Source: F22 sp963675625
Lineage (GTDB): Bacteria > Bacteroidota > Bacteroidia > Bacteroidales > Bacteroidaceae
Length of the DNA stretch: 64,000 bases
Assembly: GCA_963675625.1 (NCBI GenBank)
Contig: OY776497.1
Span: forward strand, 620,001 to 684,000
Direction: 5' to 3'
Each line of letters begins with the position of its first letter. The stretch's first letter is position 1. Positions 43,395 to 52,478 of the stretch are shown here, piece by piece. A program made the translations under genes and the position numbers. The notes below the pieces were generated by a model, which was not told where the DNA came from, ran no database searches, and saw only the letters and a program-made list of their open reading frames with translations.

Positions 43395-46300
43395 TTATGG
43401 TTGCTTATTCTTGAGGTATTCGGAAGGTAGGCAACCAAATTCTTCTTTAAAATATTTGGCAAATTGCTTGGGGGATAGGCCCACTTGATAGGCAATTTGG
43501 GAGATGCTTTCGGGGGTTTGATCGAGCAATTGTTTCCCTCGCTGGATACGCAAGGAGCGCATAAACTCAAGGGGGGACTTGCCGGTGATCAACATGAGTT
43601 TCTTGTATAGGTGTCCACGACTCATGCCTACTTCGGTACCTAGATTTTCTACGGTGAATGTGGCTTCACTGAGGTGGTCTTGGACGACTTGCATGGCTCG
43701 GGTGATGAGTTGCTCATCGAGACTGCTGATAGTGAGGTCGTGGGGGGATAGGTCTGTCTTGCCAAACTGCTGATGGTTCTTGATGCTCCAAGCTAGGAGG
43801 TGGTGAATGCGCAGCAGGAGGATGTCCAAATTAAAGGGTTTGGAGATGTATTCATCGGCCCCTTCACGCAGTCCTTCGAGAACGTGTTCATCGGCGGTAC
43901 GTGCTGTGAGTAGGATGACTGGAATATGCGAATAGCGGATGTCGTTTTTGACTCGGTGACAGAGTTCCAATCCATCCATAACGGGCATGCGGATGTCGCT
44001 GATGATGATATGTACGTCTTGGTGGGCAAGCATATCGAGCCCTTCTTGACCATTTCGGGCTTCGTAAACGTCAAATTGTTCTCGCAGGGAATCGACCATA
44101 AAGCATCTGAAGTCATCGTTATCTTCTACAACTAAAATGGTTGTTTTTTGTTGTGCTTTCTGAGGATGTAGGGTGACTTCTTCTGAGTCTTCTTCTAGGG
44201 GAAGAGGAGCTACGGCCGTGTCGGGATGGGTGACTTCGACTTGGTGTTGTATGGGGAGGGTGACTTCAAAGATGGTGCCTTGGGGCAGGTTGTCTTTGAC
44301 TTGTATCTCACCATGGTGGAGGGTGACGTATTCTTTGACGATATGGAGGCCGATGCCGCTTCCTACATAGGCGGTGGTGGCCTTTTCTTCTTGGAAGAAG
44401 CGATCAAAGATCTTGGTTTTGTTTTCATCGCGGATACCTTCGCCATTGTCGATGACTTGGATACGGGCGTAGCGGAGATCGCGGTGGGTGATGCTGTCTA
44501 CGACAACGAGGACGTGCCCTTGGGGGGCGGTGTATTTGAAGGCGTTGGACAGGAGGTTGAAGAGGATGCGTTGCATCTTCTTGCGATCAAAGTCCATCTC
44601 GAGACTAGCGACTTTAAGGGTGATCTGGAAAGGGATGTTTTTCTTATCGGCATAGGATTCGAAAGAGGTACATACTTCTTGGATAAATTCGACCAAATCG
44701 CCATGTGCTAGGGAGAGTTGGGCTTGGTGGTTCTCTAGGGCACGCAGGTCGAGCAATTGGTTGATATTTTCCAATAGTAGCTGGGCATTGCGGTGCATGA
44801 GTTGGAGGTCTTTATGATGGGATGGGGCGAGATCTGCATGGAGCATCTTTTCCAACGGGGTGATGATAAGCGATAAGGGGGTACGCAGATCGTGACTGAC
44901 GTTGGTAAAGAAGCGGAGTTTGGCCTCATCGATTTCGTGCTGTTGGGCGGCATCCATATCGCGCTTTTGCTGTTGCAGGGTGCGTACATGGTTGCGTTGG
45001 ATTCGGAATATGGCTAGGATAATAAGGGCTAGCACTAGGGTGGCGTAGAGGATATAGGCTGGGATGGACAACCAGAAAGGGGGATGCACTGTGATCTGTA
45101 AAGTGGCGATGGCGTTCCTTTCGTTTGTATGGTTTTCCTCGACTTTGACTTGCAATGGGTAGGTGCCTGGAGCTAGGTTGTTGAAGTAGATGCGGTTGCC
45201 TTCTAGTTTGATCCATTGGCCACTATTGCTCAAACGATAGAGGTAGTGTATTTTGTGTAGATGACCGTAGTCCATGGCGGACACTTCCAAGGCGAAGTTT
45301 CGATCGGAATAGGGCATGTCTATATGGTGCATCAGTTGGATATTTTTATCTAGGATGATGCGATTCTCTGCGGTGGGTACGCCTACATGGACGCGCTCAT
45401 TGGCAACGTAGAGACCGGTAAACATGACGTGGCGGTTGTGCTGGTATAGGTAGGAGGACTTGGAAGGTATCTGAAGATACCCCCCTGCTCCACCAACTAA
45501 TATATCGTTGTGTGTGTTGCGGTAGATGGAAAAGTTGTTGAAGGAGAAGGAGCCGATGCCGTCTTCTTCGAAATAGGGGTAACAATAATATTCTAACTGG
45601 TGACTGGGGGTGCGATCGACAACAACGACGTGGGTGATGCCGTGATCGGTGGCCATCCACATATTGCCTTCGGCATCTTCTATAAGACCACGTATGTAGG
45701 GGTTGGATAGTCCCGACGTACTAGATAGATGAGTTACGGCATGGGTGTCTATATTGTAGATACTCACGCCTTTGCGCCCTCCTATCCAAAGGAGACCGCG
45801 GGTGTCTTGGTATATGCAGTTGGCAAAGCCGTCTTGTATGATATCTTGGGTGGCCGATGTGCCTTTCAATGGGGCGAGAACACGTGTGATGGTGTCTAGG
45901 CTATAGACGCCTGCGCTGGTGGCGATATAGAGTGTATGGCCATCTACGCAGGATAGATCGGCGATGTAATTGGTCAATAATGGGGTGTTATCTACGGTGT
46001 AGACTTGGAGGGTGCCATCGGCACTTAGGCAGTAGAGGCCTTGGGCGTAGGTGGCCAACCAGATATTGCCTGCTGCATCTTCGGTGATGCGACGGATATA
46101 TCGGGGAAGGGCTTGGTGAGTGCCCTGGGGAGTATCGTGCAATTCGACAAAGTGTCCCTGTTGCATGTAGAAGGCTCCACCACCGAAACTACCCCACCAG
46201 ATACGGTCTTTGGAGTCGCGGAAGGTGCATACGATCAAGTCGGATGGTATGGAGGCATTGCTGGTATTGAAGTAGGTGTATTGGTGGGTCTGGGCATCGT

Positions 46301-47402
46301 ATCGGGCGATGCCTTCACCATCAAATCCTAGCCATAAATGCCCAGATTTATCTTCTAGCAGGCAACTGACGTCTTCTTGGTGAGGGCATCGGGTGTTGCG
46401 GAAAACGAGGTTGTCTAAATGGGCGTAGGCGACTCCTTGCTTGCCGGTACCAACCCACATGATGTTTTTTCGGTCTTTGAGGATGCAGGTGATGTGGTTG
46501 CTGGGAAGCGAATACATCTGATCGGCTTTTTGGTATAGGGGGGTGATGGTGCGTTGACCTTGGTGGCATATAAAGATGCCGCTATTGTCGGTGCCTATCC
46601 ATATGTTGCCTTTCCCATCGTCGGTGACGGTGGTGATCATGGTATGGTGATTGAGCAAATCGCGCCCTTTGACTAATGGGAGCCATTGTTTCTGTGCTAT
46701 GGAGTAGCATTGCAATCGGGAACTATGGGAGGTGTATAGCCATAAATGACGGGAGGTGTCGAGGTAGAGATGGGAACGTACGGCGGGGTACAATGTGGTT
46801 TGAAACAAGGGTTGTATGGCGTTCTGATTCCAATCTACGGAGACGACATGACCATCGGATAGTAGCAGGTAGGCATAGGCGTCACGGCACACCAAATCGA
46901 GGATGCGCACGTTGCAGGGCACATCTACATGGAGTAGTTTCTTATCTTGAAAGGAGTAATAGTATAATACATTATTAATAAGGCACCAGAGGTTGCTATC
47001 GGCATCGACAAACAGTTTACTGGGGGTACCGACTACTCCTAAGGAGGTCAGGGGGGACTGGATGGCTAGATCTAACTTGTCTTGCTCGCGATTGTAAAAG
47101 CAGTATTGAGTGGATGTTTGGATCCAGATAGTACCCGATGCATCTTCATCGACCCATTCGATGCTATTGGTTGAGGGGGCGGTATGGGGTAAGGTGTAGT
47201 TTCTAAAATGGTAGCCGTCATAGCAGTTCAATCCATCGCCTGTGGCAAACCACATGAAACCAGATTGGTCGTGTAGAATATCTTGCACACAATTGTCGGA
47301 CATGCCAGATTTGACATCCAACACATGAAAATTAATTTGTCCAAATGCCTGTGTGCATAGGCCTAGGAGCATCAATATATAAATAAAAAGAGGTCTTCTC
47401 AT
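43395..47402 (-). CDS. Hybrid two-component system sensor/regulator of the mannan locus
   Basis: A 1335-residue one-protein signalling system. Signal peptide (1-21, ending AFGQ); a periplasmic double beta-propeller of two-component regulator repeats (about 25-680, e.g. GFMWFATGDGLNCYDGYHFR, GNIWIGTDNSGIF); a Y_Y_Y domain (about 690-765); a membrane helix (IPAYILYATLVLALIILAIF, about 790); histidine kinase with H-box FFTNVSHDLRTPLSLI (about 845) and ATPase domain (GSGIGLHIVKEYV); a receiver domain with phospho-acceptor in IISDIRMPVMDGLEL; and a C-terminal AraC-type HTH (MSRGHLYKKLMLITGKSPLE). Such proteins bind an oligosaccharide in the periplasm and switch on the neighbouring locus; here the ligand is probably a manno-oligosaccharide, by context. 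Confidence 0.95.
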   Translation of the reverse strand: MRRPLFIYILMLLGLCTQAFGQINFHVLDVKSGMSDNCVQDILHDQSGFMWFATGDGLNCYDGYHFRNYTLPHTAPSTNSIEWVDEDASGTIWIQTSTQYCFYNREQDKLDLAIQSPLTSLGVVGTPSKLFVDADSNLWCLINNVLYYYSFQDKKLLHVDVPCNVRILDLVCRDAYAYLLLSDGHVVSVDWNQNAIQPLFQTTLYPAVRSHLYLDTSRHLWLYTSHSSRLQCYSIAQKQWLPLVKGRDLLNHHTMITTVTDDGKGNIWIGTDNSGIFICHQGQRTITPLYQKADQMYSLPSNHITCILKDRKNIMWVGTGKQGVAYAHLDNLVFRNTRCPHQEDVSCLLEDKSGHLWLGFDGEGIARYDAQTHQYTYFNTSNASIPSDLIVCTFRDSKDRIWWGSFGGGAFYMQQGHFVELHDTPQGTHQALPRYIRRITEDAAGNIWLATYAQGLYCLSADGTLQVYTVDNTPLLTNYIADLSCVDGHTLYIATSAGVYSLDTITRVLAPLKGTSATQDIIQDGFANCIYQDTRGLLWIGGRKGVSIYNIDTHAVTHLSSTSGLSNPYIRGLIEDAEGNMWMATDHGITHVVVVDRTPSHQLEYYCYPYFEEDGIGSFSFNNFSIYRNTHNDILVGGAGGYLQIPSKSSYLYQHNRHVMFTGLYVANERVHVGVPTAENRIILDKNIQLMHHIDMPYSDRNFALEVSAMDYGHLHKIHYLYRLSNSGQWIKLEGNRIYFNNLAPGTYPLQVKVEENHTNERNAIATLQITVHPPFWLSIPAYILYATLVLALIILAIFRIQRNHVRTLQQQKRDMDAAQQHEIDEAKLRFFTNVSHDLRTPLSLIITPLEKMLHADLAPSHHKDLQLMHRNAQLLLENINQLLDLRALENHQAQLSLAHGDLVEFIQEVCTSFESYADKKNIPFQITLKVASLEMDFDRKKMQRILFNLLSNAFKYTAPQGHVLVVVDSITHRDLRYARIQVIDNGEGIRDENKTKIFDRFFQEEKATTAYVGSGIGLHIVKEYVTLHHGEIQVKDNLPQGTIFEVTLPIQHQVEVTHPDTAVAPLPLEEDSEEVTLHPQKAQQKTTILVVEDNDDFRCFMVDSLREQFDVYEARNGQEGLDMLAHQDVHIIISDIRMPVMDGLELCHRVKNDIRYSHIPVILLTARTADEHVLEGLREGADEYISKPFNLDILLLRIHHLLAWSIKNHQQFGKTDLSPHDLTISSLDEQLITRAMQVVQDHLSEATFTVENLGTEVGMSRGHLYKKLMLITGKSPLEFMRSLRIQRGKQLLDQTPESISQIAYQVGLSPKQFAKYFKEEFGCLPSEYLKNKQP

Positions 47403-47547
47403 ACGTATTAGTTTTGCGTAGGTAAAGATAGAGCTTTTCTCGCATAATAGAACGCCCCATATGTATTCTTTTCATCCCCATATGTCTTTTATGACAATAG
47501 GGATAGTTTAAAATCCATTAGAGAAGGGGTATTCGGACCATTATACT

Positions 47548-47555
47548 TATCTTTG
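47548..47555 (+). promoter_or_regulatory. -7 promoter element of the GH36 gene
   Basis: TATCTTTG matches TAnnTTTG, 71 bp before the start codon, in the divergent 223-bp gap between the sensor gene and the GH36 gene. Confidence 0.65.
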
Positions 47556-47625
47556 TTAGGACAAGAAGGATTGTGCGTTTGGTGCATAATCAAGGTCGTT
47601 AATTTATAAATCTAAGTACAAGAAC

Positions 47626-49920
47626 ATGAACCATTATTTCAAAAAGCAGTTTCTCACAACTGGAATCTGTCTGACGATTTTTGCTAGTGGCATATCGCAG
47701 GTGGCATGGGCCGAGACGAAGCATCTCGCCACAAACAAGACAGCAGCTATAGCCCTACAAGCTGAAAAAATTTCTTCGGATGATATACATATCTTCACCA
47801 CGCATACGTCTTTGGTGCTCTCTGCTCCTATAGGTGGGCAACTCAAATATGTGTACTATGGGGATAGACTACATGCGGCTGATCTACGCAATATAGAAAG
47901 TGTGGCTAATATGGATCATGCGGCTTATCCGGTGTATGGCATGAACTGGCCCAAAGGGTCGGCATTGGCTGTCACACACGCCGATGGCAATATGACGCTG
48001 CAAATGGAGGTGGTGAAAGTCAATACAACGAAAGACAACAACACGACGCTCACAACGATAGCACTCAAGGATAAGGTGTATCCTTTCTATGTCAACGTGT
48101 ATTATAAGGTATATGATGATGCCGATGTGATGGAAACATGGACAGATATCACGCATAAGGAGAAGAAGAATGTGGTGCTCGATCAATTTGCGTCGGGTTA
48201 TCTACCTATCAGAAGGGGCAACGTATGGCTGTCGCACTTATATGGCTCATGGGCCAATGAGGGGAAACTGGCTCAAGAACCTTTGAAACCAGGCGTGAAG
48301 GTGATTCAAAATGAAGATGGTATCAGAAACTCACATACTTCACATGCGGAAGTGATGTTTTCACTAAACGGGAAACCACAAGAAAATGTGGGCGAAGTAA
48401 TCGGTGCGGCGTTGTGTTATGGTGGCAACTATAAGTTACGTATCGATACGGATGACAGCGAGTATCATCAGTTTTATGCTGGTATCGATGAAGCACATTC
48501 TGCATATCACTTGAAGAAGGGAGAAACATTTACGACACCCGCTCTTGCTTTGAGTTATAGCAATGAGGGATTGAGTGGATGTAGCCGCAACTTCCATCGC
48601 TGGGGCAGAGCACATAAGTTGGCTCATGGACAGACTCTACGCAAGATCCTATTGAACAGTTGGGAAGGGGTGTACTTTGATATCAATGAAGCTGGTATGG
48701 ACCAAATGATGGGGGATATTGCCTCTATGGGTGGTGAACTATTTGTCATGGATGACGGGTGGTTTGGTAATAAGTATCCACGCAAGAGTGATAATTCTTC
48801 ATTGGGTGACTGGGTTGTTGATACTAGAAAATTGCCTGGTGGTATCGGCAAGCTCATACAGGATGCAACCAAACATGGTATTAAGTTTGGTATCTGGATA
48901 GAACCAGAGATGGCGAACACAACAAGTGAGTTATACGAAAAGCATCCAGACTGGATCATCAAAGCACCACAACGTGAGCCTATATTGGGACGTGGGGGTA
49001 CACAAGTGGTCTTGGATTTGAGCAACCCTAAAGTGCAAGATTTTGTCTTTAATATCGTGGATACGCTGATGACCAATTATCCACAAATCGACTATATCAA
49101 GTGGGATGCCAATATGAGTATCATGAATCATGGTTCTAGTTATCTAAGTGCAGCAAACCAAAGTCATTTGTATATTGAGTATCACAGGGGACTAGAAAAA
49201 GTATGTCAACGTGTACGTGAGAAATATCCTAACTTGACAATACAGGCTTGTGCTAGTGGAGGTGGACGTGCCAATTATGGAATCTTGCCTTACTTCGATG
49301 AGTTCTGGGTTAGTGACAATACGGATGCTTTACAACGTGTGTATATGCAATGGGGAACTTCTTATTTCTTCCCTGCTATCGCGATGGCTTCGCATATCAG
49401 TGCGGCACCAAACCATCAAACATTCCGCACTATTCCACTGAAATATCGAATAGATGTGGCGATGAGTGGACGTCTAGGAATGGAGATTCAACCTAAAAAT
49501 ATGACTACGGAGGAGAAAGAGCTTTGTCGCAAGGCGATTGCTGATTATAAGATGATACGTCCTATTGTGCAACTAGGGGATATCTACCGATTGGTTTCTC
49601 CATATGATAAATTAGGGGTGGCTTCATTGATGTACACGACTCCTGAGAAAGATAAAGCTGTTTTCTACTGGTGGAAAACGGAACACTTCTGCAACCAACA
49701 TCTACCTAGAGTGAAAATGGCTGGACTAAATCCTGAGAAGACATATCGCATCACTGAATTGAACCGTATAGATAATCAACCACTCAGTTTTGAGGGTAAG
49801 GCGTTTAGTGGGGCATTTCTTATGGCTAATGGTTTGGAAATTCCTTACAATCATAAGGTGGCATACCACAAACAAAATGATTACTCAAGCCGTGTTTTAT
49901 ATCTAGAAGAAGTCAAATAA
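47626..49920 (+). CDS. Alpha-galactosidase (GH36), exported
   Basis: A 764-residue enzyme with a signal peptide (about 1-29, ending AWAE). An N-terminal beta-sandwich domain (about 50-330) is followed by a TIM barrel with MDDGWFGNKYPRKSDNSSLG (about 375-394), the nucleophile Asp in YIKWDANMSIMNHG (about 490-503), CASGGGRANYG, and the acid/base Asp in WVSDNTDALQR. A C-terminal beta domain ends it. It removes alpha-1,6-galactose side chains from galactomannan oligosaccharides, most likely in the periplasm. It is the only plus-strand gene of the mannan locus, divergent from the sensor and convergent with the esterase operon end. Confidence 0.92.
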   Translation: MNHYFKKQFLTTGICLTIFASGISQVAWAETKHLATNKTAAIALQAEKISSDDIHIFTTHTSLVLSAPIGGQLKYVYYGDRLHAADLRNIESVANMDHAAYPVYGMNWPKGSALAVTHADGNMTLQMEVVKVNTTKDNNTTLTTIALKDKVYPFYVNVYYKVYDDADVMETWTDITHKEKKNVVLDQFASGYLPIRRGNVWLSHLYGSWANEGKLAQEPLKPGVKVIQNEDGIRNSHTSHAEVMFSLNGKPQENVGEVIGAALCYGGNYKLRIDTDDSEYHQFYAGIDEAHSAYHLKKGETFTTPALALSYSNEGLSGCSRNFHRWGRAHKLAHGQTLRKILLNSWEGVYFDINEAGMDQMMGDIASMGGELFVMDDGWFGNKYPRKSDNSSLGDWVVDTRKLPGGIGKLIQDATKHGIKFGIWIEPEMANTTSELYEKHPDWIIKAPQREPILGRGGTQVVLDLSNPKVQDFVFNIVDTLMTNYPQIDYIKWDANMSIMNHGSSYLSAANQSHLYIEYHRGLEKVCQRVREKYPNLTIQACASGGGRANYGILPYFDEFWVSDNTDALQRVYMQWGTSYFFPAIAMASHISAAPNHQTFRTIPLKYRIDVAMSGRLGMEIQPKNMTTEEKELCRKAIADYKMIRPIVQLGDIYRLVSPYDKLGVASLMYTTPEKDKAVFYWWKTEHFCNQHLPRVKMAGLNPEKTYRITELNRIDNQPLSFEGKAFSGAFLMANGLEIPYNHKVAYHKQNDYSSRVLYLEEVK

Positions 49921-49973
49921 GAACAGGTATATATTCAGTCAATACACTCAGAGATTGACGAATCAATAAAAGA

Positions 49974-50010
49974 AGTCACGTAGCATACATCAATGCTACG
50001 TGACTTTTTT
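49974..50010 (+). terminator. Terminator of the GH36 gene
   Basis: A perfect stem, AGTCACGTAGCAT / ATGCTACGTGACT, with a 6-base loop is followed by T6. It also separates GH36 from the convergent esterase gene. Confidence 0.9.
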
Positions 50011-50045
50011 AATAGGACATCTACATTATACGTGTTAAGACGTTG

Positions 50046-51476
50046 TTACCAACTATCTGTTCGGAATGGAACTAGAGGTAAGCCACGCTGACTCACTACA
50101 TTTCCGAGTTGCCAATTTTTATAACAGTAACGTACTGCTACTGGATGAGGTACATCTGAAGAGGATACTTCAAGTGCTCCTGAACTTTGTGCGTTCTTAA
50201 CCTGAGCGGGATGAAATACTCGATCTTTTCCTGCTATCTCGAATCCTTGAATGCCATCAAATGGACTAACATGTTCGGAAGCTGTCAAATGGATGATAGC
50301 AGTATCTCCTTTGATCTCCATACTTTGGTATTCTGGATAGGTCGTACAGATGCCTTTCACACCATAGGTTTTGACCAATGCGAGATAGGCCAATCGATAA
50401 CCGACTTCTTGCTTACGGGCAGGATGTACTTGATTCTTTTCGTATGGATAGACTAGGTCGCTGATGCATATGATATCAGAATTGGGAATCATCTTGGTAG
50501 ATAGATGCTGTTGTTCACGAAGGGCTGCTGCATCACGATAGGATTCGTAATTAAAGGGAGCAATCTCTACTTGATAGAATGGGATATTTCCTTGTCCCCA
50601 CTCTTTACGCCACAAATCAACCATCGTTTGTAGTCGTTGTGCGTAGGTCGATTCATGTCCCACATTAGACTCACCTTGGTACCATAAAAAGCCTTTGATG
50701 GTGTAGTTGGTCAATGGGTGCAACATACCATTGTACATGATGATTACGCTTTGCCAATTCCAACTACCATCGTCATTTTTAAGCAAACGTTTCTCAATGT
50801 CAATATCAGGGTATGTAGACACGATGCGTCGAGGTAACCATCCTTCGACATACGAGCCGCCCCAGGCGCAACTGATAATACCTACGGGAATATCTAATAC
50901 TCGATTGACCATGGTGGCATAAGAATAGGCTGCTGCTGAAAAATCAACGGCATTTTTGGGACAACTCAGGTGCCAACGTCCTGGCACTTCTTCTTGAGGA
51001 ACCACATTGCCTGTTAGGGGGATGGTGGCTACACGTACTCCCTTAAATTGTCCAGACAATGCAATTTGTTCATTGCTCTTTTCCACGGGGCAATTGTAAT
51101 ACCCTCTTAGTGGCATTTGCATATTGGACTGTCCAGAACAAAACCACACTTCACCTATCAAGATGTCTTGAAGGGATACTGTAGTGCCATCACCATCGTC
51201 AAACTGTATGGTATAGGGCGTATAACTAGCTTGAGGGGTCTGTACCTTGGTCAACCATCTCCCATCTTGATCGGTATGGCAGGTGTAGGCTGTTCCATTC
51301 CAAGAGGTATGTATGGTCACGGTGCTACTAGGGGTGGCTTTACCCCATAATTTCACTTGGCTTTGCTGTTGCAAAACCATATGGTCACTTAGGATTTCGG
51401 GCAACTTAACCGTTGCTGATGCAGGCAAAAGACAGGCAAAGCTGAGTACTGCATACAATAATTTGTGCTTATTCAT
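50046..51476 (-). CDS. SGNH-type acetylesterase (sialate O-acetylesterase-like)
   Basis: A 476-residue exported enzyme with a signal peptide (MNKHKLLYAVLSFACLLPAS). Catalytic Ser lies in EVWFCSGQSNMQMPL (about 109-123), with GFLWYQGESNVG (about 258-269) as the oxyanion/Gly-Asn block and the His region ENQVHPARKQEVG (about 351-363). This is the domain found in sialate O-acetylesterases and in many plant-polysaccharide acetylesterases. In this locus it most likely removes acetyl groups from mannan; that is context, not proof. It is the last gene of the long minus-strand operon or of its distal part, 14 bp after the alpha/beta hydrolase. Confidence 0.85.
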   Translation of the reverse strand: MNKHKLLYAVLSFACLLPASATVKLPEILSDHMVLQQQSQVKLWGKATPSSTVTIHTSWNGTAYTCHTDQDGRWLTKVQTPQASYTPYTIQFDDGDGTTVSLQDILIGEVWFCSGQSNMQMPLRGYYNCPVEKSNEQIALSGQFKGVRVATIPLTGNVVPQEEVPGRWHLSCPKNAVDFSAAAYSYATMVNRVLDIPVGIISCAWGGSYVEGWLPRRIVSTYPDIDIEKRLLKNDDGSWNWQSVIIMYNGMLHPLTNYTIKGFLWYQGESNVGHESTYAQRLQTMVDLWRKEWGQGNIPFYQVEIAPFNYESYRDAAALREQQHLSTKMIPNSDIICISDLVYPYEKNQVHPARKQEVGYRLAYLALVKTYGVKGICTTYPEYQSMEIKGDTAIIHLTASEHVSPFDGIQGFEIAGKDRVFHPAQVKNAQSSGALEVSSSDVPHPVAVRYCYKNWQLGNVVSQRGLPLVPFRTDSW

Positions 51477-51490
51477 TTATTATATTAATG

Positions 51491-52315
51491 TTATTTCTTT
51501 ACGACTTTATCTGGACAATGTTGGCGGATGTAATTGATAATCAAGAAACAGGCAGGTTCGACCACTGTGTTGTGATTGAATCCTTGCAATTCATACAAAG
51601 TAACTTGTTTATTGCCGATATTCTTCGATACGGAAGCCAACAGAGCATTTTCTTCCCAACGATCGGCCATTTCTAGATTACGATCTCCAGTAATCAATAC
51701 AACTGGGGCGGTATGCTGACGCACGCGATTTACTGGGGCATACTCGTCAATAATAGGGATAGCATTGGGCAAGCCACGCTCTTTACGAATGGTAAAATGA
51801 GTCACTGTCTGACCACTGATGGGAAGATAGGCTGCTACCTTATCGGCATCTGCACCATAAGCTGTCATATACTTCTTGTCCATAGCTAGTATCAAGGTGA
51901 GATACCCTCCAGCAGAGTGACCAGAAACAAATATTTTATCTTTGCTACCACCATACTCTTCTATATGATTGAAGGTCCAAGCTACCGCAGCGGCTGCATC
52001 TTCAATGTAAGCAGGATTTTTGACTCTAGGGCTCAAACGATAATTGACCGATACTACCGCAAAGCCTCTATTCATCAGTTCTTGCGGGATGTATTTATTA
52101 CCCCCTTCCAATCCGCCACCATGAAACCAGACGATGGTAGGAAAATCTTTTTTATCTGTTGGATAGTAGACATCCAATTTGCACCGCTCTTTTTGATAAG
52201 CATCCGCTTCGGTAGCAGGGATGTAGGATTGATCTTTTTTCGTTGTGTACACTTCCTGCGCATGAAGGGCACAAATAAAGAATAATAGAATGAGAAGGGT
52301 AGCTTTTCTTTTCAT
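51491..52315 (-). CDS. Alpha/beta hydrolase, probable carbohydrate esterase
   Basis: A 274-residue exported enzyme with signal peptide (MKRKATLLILLFFICALHAQ). Oxyanion loop IVWFHGGGLEGG (about 61-72), nucleophile elbow FVSGHSAGGYLTL (about 130-142), an Asp near LITGDRNLEMAD and His in QGFNHNTVVEPA complete a triad. It resembles the HGGG-type esterases of the lipase/carboxylesterase group. Together with the SGNH enzyme downstream it may deacetylate mannan. An inverted repeat lies in the 163-bp gap before it, so it may be regulated apart from the upstream mannanase gene. Confidence 0.85.
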   Translation of the reverse strand: MKRKATLLILLFFICALHAQEVYTTKKDQSYIPATEADAYQKERCKLDVYYPTDKKDFPTIVWFHGGGLEGGNKYIPQELMNRGFAVVSVNYRLSPRVKNPAYIEDAAAAVAWTFNHIEEYGGSKDKIFVSGHSAGGYLTLILAMDKKYMTAYGADADKVAAYLPISGQTVTHFTIRKERGLPNAIPIIDEYAPVNRVRQHTAPVVLITGDRNLEMADRWEENALLASVSKNIGNKQVTLYELQGFNHNTVVEPACFLIINYIRQHCPDKVVKK

Positions 52316-52350
52316 GGCATACTCATTTTGAGGGTCGCAATGAAATTGTC

Positions 52351-52462
52351 AACCCGTTGTTGGAATTAAAAAGTTAATAATGTGGTATCTTCAAAAGGGT
52401 ATGCAATATACACATAATTTATCGATATACACGCTTTATCAACAGAATTCCACCAACGGGTT
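52351..52462. repeat. 17-bp inverted repeat inside the mannan operon
   Basis: AACCCGTTGTTGGAATT (52351-52367) and AATTCCACCAACGGGTT (52446-52462) are inverted with one mismatch, around 78 bp of AT-rich sequence. The word GTTAATAATGT stands beside both arms in the same direction (about 52373 and 52460). Arms of this size flank invertible promoters in Bacteroidales, but no clear promoter or invertase gene is visible here. Confidence 0.75.
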
Positions 52463-52478
52463 AATAATGTATGTTAGA

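Noticed and set aside
41433..46978. Plus-strand open frames opposite the GH2 and sensor genes
   Set aside because: They are shadows of C-rich coding on the minus strand; no recognisable motifs.
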